Shown here: piece by piece, positions 36,401 to 47,695 of the stretch
Layout: every line of letters starts with the position of its first letter
Position numbering within the stretch: position 1 is the stretch's first letter
Source: Salvia splendens
Taxonomy: Eukaryota; Streptophyta; Magnoliopsida; Lamiales; Lamiaceae
DNA length: 64,000 nucleotides
NCBI RefSeq assembly: GCF_004379255.2
Contig: NC_056037.1
Location: forward strand, 10,984,902 to 11,048,901
Reading direction: 5' to 3'
Notes under the pieces: generated by a model
Databases searched by the model: none
What the model was told of the DNA's origin: nothing
The model's input: only the letters and a program-made list of their open reading frames with translations
Program-made: the position numbers and the translations under genes

Positions 36401-36739
36401 TTCTCCTCAGAAATGAATGACGACGGACTGAGAGCCGAGCTAGATCTTGCCGAAGAAAGAAGAGAATTGGCATGCATAAAAGCAGCCAAGTACAAGGAGC
36501 AAGTAGCCCGGTATTACAACCAAAGGGTGAAGAAGCTGCAATTTCAAGTGGGAGATCTCGTCTTGAGAAACAACGAAGTAAGCCGAGCAGAAAAGCTGGG
36601 CAAGCTCGAACCCACATGGGAAGGTCCATATCGGGTGTCAGAAGTCCTCGGCAAAGGGTCTTACAAATTGGCTCACATGTCAGGAGAACAGGTACCCCGA
36701 ACATGGCACATTTCCAACCTCAAAAAGTTCCATTTGTAA
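33476..36739 (+). CDS. pol: pol: reverse transcriptase, two RNase H domains, integrase
   Basis: The open frame is 1087 aa from the first ATG and is in the same phase as the protease, separated only by the TAG at 33446-33448 and nine codons, so a Gag-Pro-Pol fusion by readthrough is possible. RT spans about residues 118-290 with YVDDIV near 229. A Ty3-type RNase H lies at about 370-490 (SRALRGPETRYQPLEK). A second, archaeal-type RNase H at about 525-650 starts SGFVDGASNKMGSG. Integrase follows: an H-H-C-C finger from about 738 (VHEGSCGSHIG, then CPKCQIH), catalytic Asp in WGIDIVGP (about 809), Asp in ISDNGTQF (about 870) and Glu in NGQTEVTNR (about 907). No internal stop was seen, so this part could be functional. 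Confidence 0.95.
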   Translation: MTEVIPEPNSMTVQLYEDDPSRTVKIGFAGTPLLREKTIQLLKEYKDVFAWSPLDMTGVPPEVITHRLNIDPSVRPIKQKQRLFAAERSQVIHDEVRQLLKADVLFEVKYPSWVANPVMIKKKEGGWRMCIDFTDLNKHCPKDCYPLPNIDKKVEALIGFEIFCFLDLYKGYHQVLMDESDAPKTAFITDFGIFAYKKMPFGLKNAGATYQRMVDKLFRHLIGKQVEVYVDDIVVKSKSTSEYELNLKSTLNVLKKANLKLNPQKCTFLVDSGKFLGCWVSKDGLKANPSKVQVIQNMAMPKSIHDVQRLTGCLAALNRFLSQAAEKQLPFFKVLKKAPKFEWGAEQKKAFDELKSYLAEPPILSAPTEAEVIFLYLAASDQTISAVLVREEGLKQFPIYFTSRALRGPETRYQPLEKIALALVNAARRLRPYFYAHKVCVLTDLPLRQVLTKPEASGRIAKWAIELGEHSIEYLPRKAIKGQALADFLAEAKFDQAIPVIAEQKNSANAELAQPLESEVEPPDCWSGFVDGASNKMGSGAGILLVAPDGHEVTYSLRFLFPTTNNEAEYEALLAGLQLAQSLLVKSLKVHCDSQVIVNHMLGTSEARDERMKKYLDKAQNISRSFSYFRIIRVPRAENSRADTLSKLASDPSSKAEELMHRSIDEAEVHSVSSSPNWMTPILQYLDQGQLPEDKREARKITCRALRYELHEGVLFRKSYLQPLLRCVGPEETDYILREVHEGSCGSHIGARALAKKVLRWGYYCPTLVQEAVQLVKTCPKCQIHANIPRMPQTDLFTMQSPWPFMQWGIDIVGPLPQAPRQMKFLIVAVDHFTKWVEAEPLATITSSKALDFVWKNIVCRFGIPHILISDNGTQFTDKTFKNWCQELNIQQRFTSVSHPQANGQTEVTNRILVKGLKARLEQAKGQWVENLPQVLWSYRTTPTTSNGETPYSLVYGTEAVIPVEIGVPSPRTLNFSSEMNDDGLRAELDLAEERRELACIKAAKYKEQVARYYNQRVKKLQFQVGDLVLRNNEVSRAEKLGKLEPTWEGPYRVSEVLGKGSYKLAHMSGEQVPRTWHISNLKKFHL

Positions 36740-36931
36740 GAGACAGTCCGGTCAGTCAGTCTTGAGTCCTGTTCGGTCAATGTGCTTTATTTGGTTTACT
36801 TGGTCCTTGTTTGTCTCTATGTGCTTTTTATTTGTCTATATGCGTTGTCTGTCTATGTGCGTGTCGTCTCTTACAAATGTTACTGAGGTATCTTGTTCTT
36901 CGAAGGCTGATCCCCTTCTTAGAACATATAC

Positions 36932-37290
36932 AAGCCAACGATTGTGAGTCAAAGCTTCTACAGAAGATACAAGACCACAATTCAGCTTAAACAAACAGTT
37001 CGTCTGAAACGAGCTGCAACAAGCCAACGATTGTGAGTCAAAGCTTCTACAGAAGATACAAGACCACAATTCAGCTTAAACAAGCAGTTCGTCTGAAACG
37101 AGCTGCAACAAGCCAACGATTGTGAGTCAAAGCTTCTACAGAAGATACAAGACCACAATTCAGCTTAAACAAGCAGTTCGTCTGAAACGAGCTGCAATAA
37201 GCCAACGATTGTGAAGTCCAACCTTCTAAAGAGGATATAAGACCACAATTCGGCTTAAAAATCAAGCACTTCGTCTGAAACGAACTGCAA
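36932..37290. repeat. 89-bp tandem repeat, four copies, 3' of pol
   Basis: aagccaacgattgtga occurs at 36932, 37021, 37110 and 37199, an exact 89-bp period; copies 1-3 are nearly identical and the fourth is diverged. Confidence 0.92.
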
Positions 37291-37570
37291 CGAAAGTCCG
37301 ATTCTCGCGATAAAACTTGCCTGAATTAGGACAAGGGAAAGTCCGATCCACGCGATAAAACTCGCCGAATTAGGACAAGGGAAAGTCCGATCCCCAAATT
37401 AGGACAACGGAAAGTCCGATCCGAGCGATAAAACTCGCCAAATTAGGACCAAAGACGAGTCCGGTCAAAGATGTTTATTTCATCAGCCCAAAGACGAGTC
37501 CGGTCAAAGATGTTTATTTCATCAGACCAAAGCCAAGTCCGGTCAAAGAAGAGTTCACTTCATCAGACCG
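37288..37570. repeat. Two further short tandem arrays before the 3' LTR
   Basis: A gaaagtccgatcc / gcgataaaactcgcc / aattaggac unit of 30-60 bp repeats about four times (37288-37450). It is followed by an agacgagtccggtcaaag unit of about 40 bp repeated three times (37450-37570). Confidence 0.8.
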
Positions 37571-37629
37571 AGGACAAACATCAACTTACCCCGTACCTTT
37601 ATCCAGAATGCCGAAGTGATTCACTTCAC

Positions 37630-37642
37630 TTTTCGGGGGGGG
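37630..37642 (+). other. Polypurine tract
   Basis: A run of eight G (37635-37642) after tttc lies three bases before the 3' LTR, the usual position for plus-strand priming. Confidence 0.75.
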
Positions 37643-37645
37643 TAG

Positions 37646-38317
37646 TGATGGAGTACGTACTAAACAAGCCCAACAGCAGCAAAGCCCATCAGTCTAAAGC
37701 CCAAGAAAGAGTATCAGTTCGGCATGACTAAAGAGTATCAGAGTTCAGTTCGGCACGACCAAAGAGTTCGGCCCCAGCCTACAGCTCGGTAAAAGACAAC
37801 CAATCAAACTCTGCTCTCAGGTCGGCATCAAGCTCTACTCTCAGATCGGCAAAAGCTGCTCGGCAATAATTCAGCAGTTCGGTCTCAGTATTCGACCGAA
37901 CTAGGAGATAGTGGACTCATGCAGGATTTCCACCTCCACTACACCCACGATCTATTTAGTGGTGTCAAGCAGTCATTAACTCATGCAGGATAGTGGACCC
38001 ATGCAAGATCGCCACGATCTCCACGACATCCACTACCTAGTAAATGGCTGCATGCCACGATCTAGGTCAATGTATAAATAGAACCTAGATCAGATAGATA
38101 GGGTTACGTTCTAAGACTCTCTCGCTCTCTAGAGATCAAATACAAAATAGCAAGTCTGTATTGTAAGCTGTAAGAAAACAGATCAAGCAATACAACTCTG
38201 CCCTCATTTCTTCCCGTGGACGTAGATTTACCTCAGTAAATCGAACCACGTAAAATCTCTGTGTCGTGATCTGCATCTTCCTGCATTCACTAACATCAAA
38301 AATTCGCCGATTCATCA
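37646..38317 (+). repeat. 3' LTR
   Basis: Identical to the 5' LTR over its first 480 or so bases; all five substitutions and the one-base indel fall in the last 190 bp. TATAAATA at 38073-38080. Confidence 0.95.
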
Positions 38318-39486
38318 GCTATCATCTTAGAATCAAAGCCATTAATAGCTTTGATAATGTGGTTTGTATTTTAAAAAAAGATGATTTCTCATATATGTTA
38401 AACGACGTGTTAACATATATTTCGGCACGTACACAAGCTTAGGCGTACATGTGAGTGAGAATCGGGATAGTGAGTGAGGAGGGTCCGCCCGGTTTGACAT
38501 GATTGGGCAAGACCTATGTCGGAGGTGGAGAGAGTCCCAGATTGATCGACGAACTCAGCCAGCTGAAGTGAGACGACATAACTTCAATCAACCGAGCAAT
38601 ATAAGGATCTCGAATAACTCCAGACGTGTGTATTAAATGCCTAAACTTATTTCCTTTCTTGTTCGATGGTTAATCATTAACTACACCTAATATGCTCCGG
38701 CTTCCTTACACACAAGGAATTCGTAGCTGTATTCCCTAACACACAACTGCAAATACATATTTTTAATTGAAAAGGAAATAACTGACCCGACAATCCCATT
38801 TTCATCGACATCAGCTGCCTCCAAATCAACATTGCTCATTCTCTTGGTTACGACAAATTTGGTCTGCTCTCGGTGTTAAGCTCACCAATGTAACACAACA
38901 ATTTGTTTTCTCACCCGACACTTCTTCATCTTCTTCTTTTCTCCTTATTTTTTTTGCCGTTTGAAAGGTGCTCCTGGCATTATTAATTGTGTTAGTGGTG
39001 CCAAAGTCATAACATAAGCTTGTTAGATACCTAAAATCTATTGAAATCATGAGTTGGCAGTTACACTAGATGACACATGTGATGTGAGATTCATGACTAG
39101 TTAAGAATTAATAAGATTATGAAATTGAGAGTTGACTGATATGGTTTCATCTAAATCTAGAACAATTCTTGTCGGTTTAGTGGAAAATTGATATATAATG
39201 AAATAAAATAAGCTTGAAAATTTGAAATGTTAGTGTTTTGTGTGGGATATTATTAGTCTCATCGTTACATAATAGATGACGTAGTTGGAGAATAGTACAA
39301 GATTTTAGGAAACGTTGTTTTGTATATTAGGTACAAAGAGAAAATAATATATTTATATTAATATAAGAGAGATTTTTTAAAAAAAAAGAAATGTGACATT
39401 TTTTGTGGAACAGAATAAAAAGGGAAATGCGACATCTATTATATGATGGAGGGAGTATTACTTTATTTTTACTTTGGTATATAATA
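38318..39486. other. Intergenic, no gene seen
   Basis: Noncoding spacer right of the retrotransposon. A single Stowaway-type end (gatggagggagta, about 39446-39458) has no clear partner. The minus frame at 38826-39050 resembles nothing I know. Confidence 0.4.
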
Positions 39487-39862
39487 CTACCTCCGTCCGA
39501 AACGTCCAAAAAAATAAAGTTGTCAATGACACGAATTTTAATGCGTAATTGTCAAAGTAAGAAAGAGAGAAGAAAAATATAGTGAAATTAATGTTAGTGG
39601 ATTGTGGGGTCCTAATTTAAAATAATGTACGTAGGATTAATATTTTTTTAAAACATTTTATATTTAGAATTGGTCTAATTTTGATGGAGGGCTCAAAATG
39701 GTAAAATTAGTCTATTTTTTGTGCTTAAACGTAGTATAAGAGTATTTTAATGGAGAATGGTATCCACCTTATTAAAGAATAAAGTTACTAAAAATAGAGA
39801 TGAACGATTTTATAGGACGTATCAAAATGTAAAAAGTGCCTATTTTCATAGGACGAAAGGAG
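39487..39862. mobile_element. Stowaway-like MITE
   Basis: The left end ctacctccgtccg and the right end cgaaaggag, each next to TA, bound a 376-bp AT-rich element with the usual gacacgaattttaatgcg block. Ends are less conserved than in the other copies. Confidence 0.65.
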
Positions 39863-40295
39863 TATAAGCTCCCCATAATTCATTGCATGCTCTTGGTGCA
39901 CTATCTTCTCGTTCGCATAGTTGTAATCTCGGGCCTCATTAGTATTGGTCACAACTACCTCGGCTATTCGGCCTTGCTCTATTATTCAGCCCATTATCAT
40001 CCATTACATCTTCTATATCTTTTTCAGAGCTAGTAGTGTAAGGAACTCCATTGCATTATTTTTTCTTTGCGTGAACTACAAAAATGGTCTCTGAACTATG
40101 AGTTTATCTCGCCGATAGTCCATGGACTTAAAAAATATCTCCAGTAAACCCTGAACTAAGGGTTTATTTCAAAATCGGTCCTTTTGGCATTTTTCACCCA
40201 AAAATGCCCTTTTGGGGGTTGGGTAATTTCGTCTTTGCACAATTTTCACTTTTTCCAATCTTCTACTATTATTTCATTGAGGCACTAAATCCGAA
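39863..40295. other. Intergenic
   Basis: A block at 40065-40200 (gtgaactacaaaaatggtc, with ccctgaactaagggttt) has the look of a repeated plant element end, but no partner end was found in the window. Confidence 0.3.
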
Positions 40296-41290
40296 GAAAA
40301 TATTCAGTGATCCATCCACACCAAAGTGGCAAAATGAGGTAGTGTGACCAACTAATGAATCTTTGACAAATGGAAGTATAAATGGGTCACCTCCACTAGA
40401 CATGCACACTTGTAAAATTATTTTTAGAAGATATTCATTAGACTATTTTCATTAAAAACTACTTAATTTTTAAATATGGAAAATCAATACCTCTTTAAGT
40501 ATAATATACTATGTACATACTTTTAAATAAAATTTTTATGTCGTATTAATCTACATATATAGTTGTTTATATGCGTTAAAAATAAAGAAGATGGAAAAAT
40601 AAAATTATTGTCATGTTTTTTTATTTGTGCTGATTTTTTTTATTATATATGTACTTATCCCCGGCCCATAAATTTTAAAAATAATAGTATCAATTATTTT
40701 ATTATATGATTATTTGTGTATGAGTTTTCAATTATGTAATCATCACCATAAAATTTTAAACAATACTAACAAAGTGTATGGTTATAATTTTTATTGCGGC
40801 AAAAAAAAGATGAGCATTATTATCAGTAGTAATTTAAGTCTGCAATATATTATATACAGGAGGCTACTAACATTTTATTGCTATAAATTTTCTTTCTTAT
40901 GTACTTATGTATATAAATTTATATATAATTGAAAATTCTACAAAAATAAAAAACATAGCTATTATTTCATTTTTCTATCTTCTTTTTCACAAGCATGCAA
41001 ACGATGATTATATACATACTTAGTAACTTAATATGAAAATAAACATTGTATTATACCTATATTTAAGTATGGACATATATTATTATATAAGAGGCAAAAA
41101 ATATAATGGTAATAGATCTATTTAATTATCATGCAATTGTCCATATAATTAGTCTAATGAATATCTTCATAAAATAGCTGCATTAAATTTCATGTCTAGT
41201 TGGATGTGGTTATCCATTTGTCAAATATTTATTGGTTGGACACACCACGTATTAATCCACTTTGGTATGGATGGATCACTGAATATTTTC
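40296..41290. mobile_element. Fold-back MITE with about 165-bp terminal inverted repeats
   Basis: The left end gaaaatattcagtgatccat and the reverse complement of the right end are identical for the first 20 or so bases, and continue at about 70% through tttgacaaatgga, actagacatg and gaagatattcattagact. The interior (about 40470-41120) is extremely AT-rich and has no coding frame. Long TIRs suggest a Mutator-type derivative; no clear target duplication was found. Confidence 0.75.
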
Positions 41291-42066
41291 TCATAAATAT
41301 CATATTATTTCAAAATTCATTGCCATCATTCCCCTTGTTTATTTGTTTCAATATCAGATTTAATTTTATAAAATTAAATTTAAAATTTTATATTTTAAAA
41401 TATAATATATTATTTTTAATTAATATAATTAATTTAAATAATTTATTGATATTTAAGAATTATTAATTAAAAATAATAATTTTCTTCTTATACTTCGATT
41501 TTCAACAATCGAGTCTAAGTTTTTTTAGCAAAACACTTTACCATAGAATTTTATTAATGTTGATATAATTTAGATAGCAGAAAAATTAAGGAAAACAACT
41601 AAATAAGAATTCAATGAAATAAAAATTAAAAGTAGGACTCAATAAAATAAAATACTCCATAACAGTATAAGGATATATTAAAATAAAATTGTATGAACCC
41701 TAATTAAAAAAATATAGAAAACTTATATTGTGGATACTTAAGATTTTTTTAAAAATGCATGCGGAGTTGCGGACAAATTGATCTTAAAATTACTTTTCCT
41801 TAAATAAAAAATAAAAAATGAACAATAAATGAGTAAGTGATGGCGCAAATGATTTTCTCATTATCTTGAGCGCGCCCAACTAATTCTGTTAAGGGTCAAC
41901 GATTTGAGCAGTTTAATCATTTCAAGAAAATATGAAATCTCAGCCGTCCTTGAAGTTGGATCTTGTCCGTCCACTGTCATTCCGTTTCAGAATCCCGCCT
42001 AGTGTCTGACTCCCACATCCAACGTGGCGTTAAACTGGGTTTAAAATCCGGATTTGAAGTCCGCAG
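41291..42066. other. Intergenic and DEK upstream region
   Basis: Very AT-rich to about 41850, then base composition rises toward the DEK promoter. No element borders recognised. Confidence 0.45.
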
Positions 42067-42072
42067 TATAAA
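42067..42072 (+). promoter_or_regulatory. Probable TATA box of DEK
   Basis: TATAAA in the context gcagtataaattcgc lies about 510 bp upstream of the start codon. The leader seems to contain an intron, with a gtaagtta donor near 42211 and an acceptor shortly before 42583. Confidence 0.5.
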
Positions 42073-42582
42073 TTCGCTGCCCCGGAAAGGCGTGGATGGA
42101 TGTGTGCGAAAGTATTTTTTTTCTTCTAAAAATATCAGTGGGGGGAGTTGAGCTGCAACTGCAAGACTTAATTTTTCCCTTCTACATCTTCAAATTGAAC
42201 TTCCCATTTTCTGTAAGTTATGCTTTAGCTTTTCATCTTCTCATCTAATTAATGAATTGCGGAACTTAATTTGAGTTTGTTTTTTTTTTTGCTACACTTC
42301 ATTGAGTTGAATTTGATTCCTTCACAGCTTAGGGTATCGTGTTCTTGTATGAGAATAGTGAATTATATCTTTCGAATTTTCTGCTTATGAGTTTTTATTA
42401 GTTAGATCTTTGTGATGGCCTTTATAATCTTGAAGCTTTGATTCATAAGCGGTTTAGCTAATGCAAAATTTTGTAAAATTGCTTTACTTCAATTGGCTCG
42501 GTTATTATTTTGATGGTGTGCTGTATATTGGGTTGACAAACAATAAGGTTCGGAAAGTTACGGAGCTGGGACTCTAGCTGTA

Positions 42583-45500
42583 ATGGGTGAGGAAGGTGCG
42601 GTGTCGGAAAAGCTCGAGCCTGCGGGTAATGGGAAAGTGGAGGTTGATGAAAAGGCCGACACGGGGGGAAAGACTGAGGCTGGAAAAGATACGAAATGGG
42701 AGCAGCCTGATGGGGTGACAGAAATGGAAGAGGATAAACAGGATGGAGAGAAAACTGAGGCTGGGCAAATGGATGTAGATAAAGAAGAGGCCAACGGGGA
42801 GAAGGCAGAGAGTGAAAAGGTAACAAAAAAAGAAGGAATTGAAAAAATAGAGAAGCAAGAAGAGACTCAAGCTGATGAAGAAAAGCATGAAGCTGTCAAA
42901 GATGATGGAGGAAAGGAAGAATTTAAGGATGAAAAAATGGAGGAAGAAGCTGAGGAGGATACAGTAAAAGTGACTGAGGAAAAGGCTGAGGAGGTTGATG
43001 TATCTAAAGAAGAGGAAGATAAGCAAGAAGAGACTGAAGCTGATGAGGAAAAGCATGAAACTGTTAAAGATGATGGAGGAAAGGAAGAAGTTAGGGATGA
43101 AAAAATGGAGGAAGACGCTGAGGAGGATACGGGAAAAGTGACAGAGGAAAAGGTTGAGGAGGAGGATGTATCTAAAGAAGAGGAAGATAAGCCAGAGGAG
43201 GTAAAGGAAGCGAAAGGCTCAAGGAAGCGCCCTAGATCGAAAACTGGTGGTCGGAGAGGGGACAAGACTACGAAAAAGGTACTAACAGAGGTGGAAAAGG
43301 AACCTGAAACTGAAAAGATGGGTGAGCAGATAACCCCAGCTCAGAAGAAGACAAAAGAACCTAAGTCCTCAGTAGAGAAAAGGGAAATTGAGCCAAAAAC
43401 GCCCTCGGCTTTTTCTAGTGAACGTCCTGTACGTGAAAGGAAATCTGTGGAAAGGTTGGTTGCTACTATTGAGAAGGACACCTCTAAGGATTTCCGTATT
43501 GTTAAGGTGAAACCTAAGTCTTAGTTTGTTTTTTTGATTTTGTTGTGGGTATAGCTCTTCTTTGTGGCTTCTAGTTTAGTTATTTGGAATTTAAGTATTA
43601 ACTTGGTGTGTTTTTTTGTTTTGTTTAAGGGTCGTGGAACTGCACTGAAAGATATTCCAAATGGTATGGTGTTTTACTGACTTCTTTGCCTCATCATACA
43701 CCATGTTCGACCTCGTATGATGTGCATACATTGCAATTCTGCGCAACTAAACTTGTCTCCCTTGTACAATGTACTCCATATTCAACATCATATGATTTGT
43801 TTTCTGGCTTTCTATTGAGTGTACGGGTTTTGGTGTTTTTGCTTCTTCTGTGCTTGGAAATGTTTGACGTTCTCTATGCTATATTGCTGTTCAATTTTAT
43901 TTTTGCTGAAAGCTCGTGTGTTACATACCTTTAAATTTCTGTTTGATATTTAGAGGATATGTTGTAGAAGGCCGGCCTTTTTGAGCTTCATGATGAATTT
44001 GTTAATATTCTTGACTTGTATGTTCATTCAGTGGCGTATAAATTGTCAAGAAAGAAGACTGAAGAGACTTTCAAAATGCTGCATATGATACTTTTTGGTA
44101 GGAGAGGAAAGGTAAGGTATTTTATCTATTTATTTCCAGATAGTCTCTGCATTAGTTAGTTTTCCGGTGCTTATCTTACGAAACTTCTAATGCTTTATAT
44201 CTACAGACTAACTACATTAAGACATCATATGAGCTTTATCCAGGTCATAAATTCCATTAGAATGTAGAACTCATCTTTAATAAATTTCATAAGTCTATCT
44301 AGATGGTCCATGGTAGCATGCCTTTTCATCCGTAGCGCTATTTGAGATGAATTATCACCTCTGCATCACCACCATGAGAATTTGGTTTTCTACCAATTTC
44401 CAAATTACTGATGGAGTAAAACATGTTCAACCATGGTAAATAATAATGGTGAAGTAGGTTTTTTCTGCAACCACAGTTTTCATTACTCTGAGCTCTTCTT
44501 CCTGCCATTGGAAGTGTTTGTCTTTCTTACTTCATACATATAATTGACTTTTTCAGGCTGCTCAAGTGAAAAACAACATTTCGAGATTTTCTGGATTTGT
44601 TTGGCATGATAATGAGGTAAGACAAACTCTTGACTTAGTGTTGAATTTCCAAGTTCTCTTTTGTCTCCACTTCCTAATGGTTTAACATTTAGACTTTTTA
44701 ATGAAAATTTTGTAGGAAAAGCAAATGAACAGACTCAAAGAAAAACTTGACAAGTATGTCAAGGAGAAACTTCTAGAGTTCTGTGATGTCCTTGACGTTC
44801 CAATTTCAAAGGCTAGTGCAAAGAAGGTACTCATGTAAACATAAATTTCTTTGCTTGCATTTTGAGTGCTTATGTCAATGTTCTTAACAGGAATGCTTGA
44901 TTTAACTTGTAGACCTAAATATTTTGGTTGTTAGAAAATAGTAACTTGAATTAAGATTTTGTTATGGATAGTTATAGGGTTAATTGCATATAAACCACCA
45001 GCTTTAATTTCTTTGTAAATTTTGCAGTGTCCTTTTGATTTTTGCAATAATGCACGACATGTACCTTCAGTTCATTGCTATAATGCTATTACAACACCAA
45101 ATATTGTGAGAAGATTATCATTGTATCTGATCATTGCATGAAAATCAAAGTATTAATGTGAAAATTGAAAACTTGTACCCCCTCTGTCCCATTAAAAATG
45201 AAACGTTTCATAAAATTGAAATAACTCTCTCTACCTTTTCATCTTTCTTACTTTACTCTCTCTTCATTAACTCACAAAACAACACACATAAAAACTCGTG
45301 CCGATTCCCAAATGTTTCATTTTAAGTGGGACGGAGGGAGTACAAAACTGACAAATTATTGTAGTTGGTGATTTTGCAGAAAGTAACCTTTATAAAATTC
45401 ATATTTACAATCTGTCTTGAGTCGAATTATTACTAATTTCTTTGGCCATGCTGAATCTTTCCTGATTATCTTCAACTGTTTACTGTTCTCAGGAGGATAT

Positions 45501-47564
45501 AATTGTAAAGCTGACGGAATTTTTTATGGAACCTCATGCTACAACCTCTGATTTGCTTGCTGAAAAAGAGCAGGTCTGTCACTTTTTTAACTCTCATAAA
45601 TTTACTGTGTCAATATTATTTTCTTACCCAACCTGACCTAAATATGGAAATCATTGTTGTGCTTTCTACAACTAAGGGAGCAAAGAGAAAGAGGAGTAGC
45701 AAACCTGCATCAGGGAGTACTACGCCATCTAAAGGTTCAGCTAAGGTACTTTTTTCTCATTGTAATTTTATTGTCAAAGGTTGAATTAGTTCAATTGGAG
45801 GTAGAGCTGTAGCTGAGCAGTCTTATATTTGTTGGGGCAGGGGAGGGGGTGGGGGGAATTTGAATAATCATGTTAGTGTCTGTTGGTTTTGTCTTTGATT
45901 AGCTCAATTTAAGCACCTCAAAACATAAAGGTAGATATTGATTAAACTAGGTTCTGACTTTTGTCTTGTACATATAGCTCTCTTTTTCTATAGCCAAGTC
46001 AAAGCTGTGGGAAGTTAACCAGGCTGTGTGTGGCCAAGGCTACTTTTATTTTGCAGTAACAGCTTGATAGTGTTTTAGGTTTCTGTACTTCATTAATGAA
46101 TCAATGACTCAAGTCAGGAAATATGATACACAGACTAAAAATACCAACGTTAGTTTATCTGTGGAACTTGGCTGTTAAATAGACTGAGGAAGGAAAACAA
46201 GTTAAAAATGATGTTGGGCATGTGTGGAATCATGCTAGTACATGCTCAATAAACTACCCTCTTACCAATTTCAGCACATATGATTTTCAGAGTCGAAAGA
46301 AAGTTGAGAGTGATTCTAAAAATCATGGGGAGGCAAAGAGTGCTTCTCCTGAATCAGAAGATGAATCTGAAGAAGATAAAGGTGAAGATTTGAATGGTGA
46401 TCAGGACGGATCACAAGAGATGTCTGATCAAGCTGCAAGCGAGGAGATAGGAAGTGAATCTGAAGAGGAGTCAGATGAGGACAAAGGGAAGAAGAAAGCA
46501 GGTTCAGCAAAGTCTTCTATTAAAAAAGGCTCTTCTGAGAAACCCAAAACAAAAAAAGTGACAATCACTAAAAAGACCAGCCCCCCACCCAAGAAATTAC
46601 CAGCAAAATCACCAGACCGCTCTAAAAGCAATAATGATTCAAGTTCAAAGAAGTCTTCAGTTAAGAAGGATGAAACAGTGAAGAAGTCATCAATTCCAAA
46701 GAAGTTGCCATCAAATGACAGCCCTGGTAAGGCTAGAGTATTCTCCTTCCATCTGTTGTGTGCTGATGTTGCACAGGTTGAGAGTCCTTGTAACAATGGT
46801 CACAAACCTTTTACATCCGTCAGTTTTCTGAAGCTTATTTTGTTTTGTTCAAACACAGGGAAGAAAGTTCTGAAAGTAAAACAGAAACCCAAGGAGAAGA
46901 CACTAGAGCCAAGTGATGATGATCTTAGAAACTCGATCTGTAAGATCCTCCAAAAGGTTGATTTCAATACGGTTAGTTCTGAAAATTTCCCCCCTTTTTC
47001 TTAAGAAGTTAGATAATGCATACATGTTTCCGCACTTTCATGATCTGCATCATGGTTCAGTCTAAAAACGTGTGCATGTCCGACAACTGTCCTCTCTTGG
47101 ATTAAGTTGTAGTCTCATATTCTAGTTTATTCTGTTCTCTCTGGGCATGCATAATGCACTTTATGTCACTACTGAGTCAACATGTTTATTGCGGTCTATT
47201 TTTTTCTTTATGTTGGGTTAGTCTTCTTTTTGTTTATGTGCCTGATATACTCTATTTTGCAGGCTACATTCACTGACATTTTGAAGTTGCTGGGTAAGCT
47301 CTCCTGTCCTCCCAGCCCTTCTCCAGCTATAACAGTTTTGTTTTGGTTTGTTAAGTGTTGGTTGATGGTAGGATCCCTAACAAAATTTTGACCAATTCAG
47401 CAACGGAGTTCGGTACTGATCTGGCAGCGAGGAAATCGACAGTAAAGCTGATGATTCAGGAAGAGCTAACAAAACTAGCAGATGCCGATGCTGATGAAGA
47501 GTATGAAGGAAATGCAGAGAAGGATGAAAAAGCTCCTTCTGGTAAAGGTGTCAAGGCAACGTAG
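42583..47564 (+). CDS. DEK: DEK-type chromatin-associated protein
   Basis: Eleven coding exons join in phase: 42583-43506, 43630-43663, 44032-44111, 44557-44616, 44716-44826, 45493-45573, 45677-45745, 46291-46726, 46859-46971, 47263-47293, 47401-47564; 701 codons (700 aa). DEK proteins bind DNA and histones and influence chromatin topology and nucleosome access in the nucleus. Residues 1-225 are a Lys/Glu-rich acidic arm with a 56-residue tandem duplication. About 285-450 is the DEK/SAP-like DNA-binding region (PVRERKSVERLV, LSRKKTEETFKMLH, ISRFSGFVWHD, KYVKEKLLEFCDVLD). A Ser/Lys/Asp-rich linker (about 480-600) follows, then the C-terminal DEK_C domain (about 615-680; DDDLRNSICKILQKVDF, then KSTVKLMIQEELTKL). 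The first exon carries nearly half the protein. No stop or frameshift was seen. A Stowaway MITE sits in the intron between exons 5 and 6. Confidence 0.93.
42853..43188 (+). repeat. 168-bp in-frame tandem duplication in DEK exon 1
   Basis: Two adjacent 56-codon copies (42853-43020 and 43021-43188) both start KQEET and end SKEEED. They differ at roughly ten residues, so the duplication is not very recent. Confidence 0.9.
45178..45340. mobile_element. Stowaway MITE in a DEK intron
   Basis: Ends cccctctgtccc and gggacggaggga with TA flanks; 163 bp, between DEK exons 5 and 6. Confidence 0.88.
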
Positions 47565-47695
47565 TGTACACTAACTGAATACCCTTTTTTTCTGTAGTAC
47601 TGTTGTAATGTACGAGTGTTACTGTTTATCAAGCAAGGCAGCTGCAATTTAATCAACGTTAGCTAGCATTGTTAATTTCTTACTCAGGTTCCTTA

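Larger units (their letters stand above)
30619..38317 (+). mobile_element. Nearly complete Ty3/Gypsy retrotransposon, Tat-like lineage
   Basis: Two LTRs of 671 and 672 bp (30619-31289 and 37646-38317) begin TGATG and end CATCA. Five-base flanks are gctac and gctat, a target duplication with one difference. Order is LTR, primer-binding site, gag, protease, RT, RNase H, second RNase H, integrase, repeat-rich 3' untranslated region, polypurine tract, LTR. The second, archaeal-type RNase H after the normal one marks the Tat lineage. The LTRs differ at five substitutions and one indel, so the insertion is recent (about 0.3 million years if 1.3e-8 per site per year applies, an assumption). Confidence 0.95.

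Noticed and set aside
36932..37290. CRISPR-like array
   Set aside because: The 89-bp units are adjacent with no unique spacers and lie in a retrotransposon 3' region.
42867..43265. Serine-rich minus-strand frame across DEK exon 1
   Set aside because: It is the antisense shadow of Lys/Glu codons; the plus strand encodes the recognised DEK protein.
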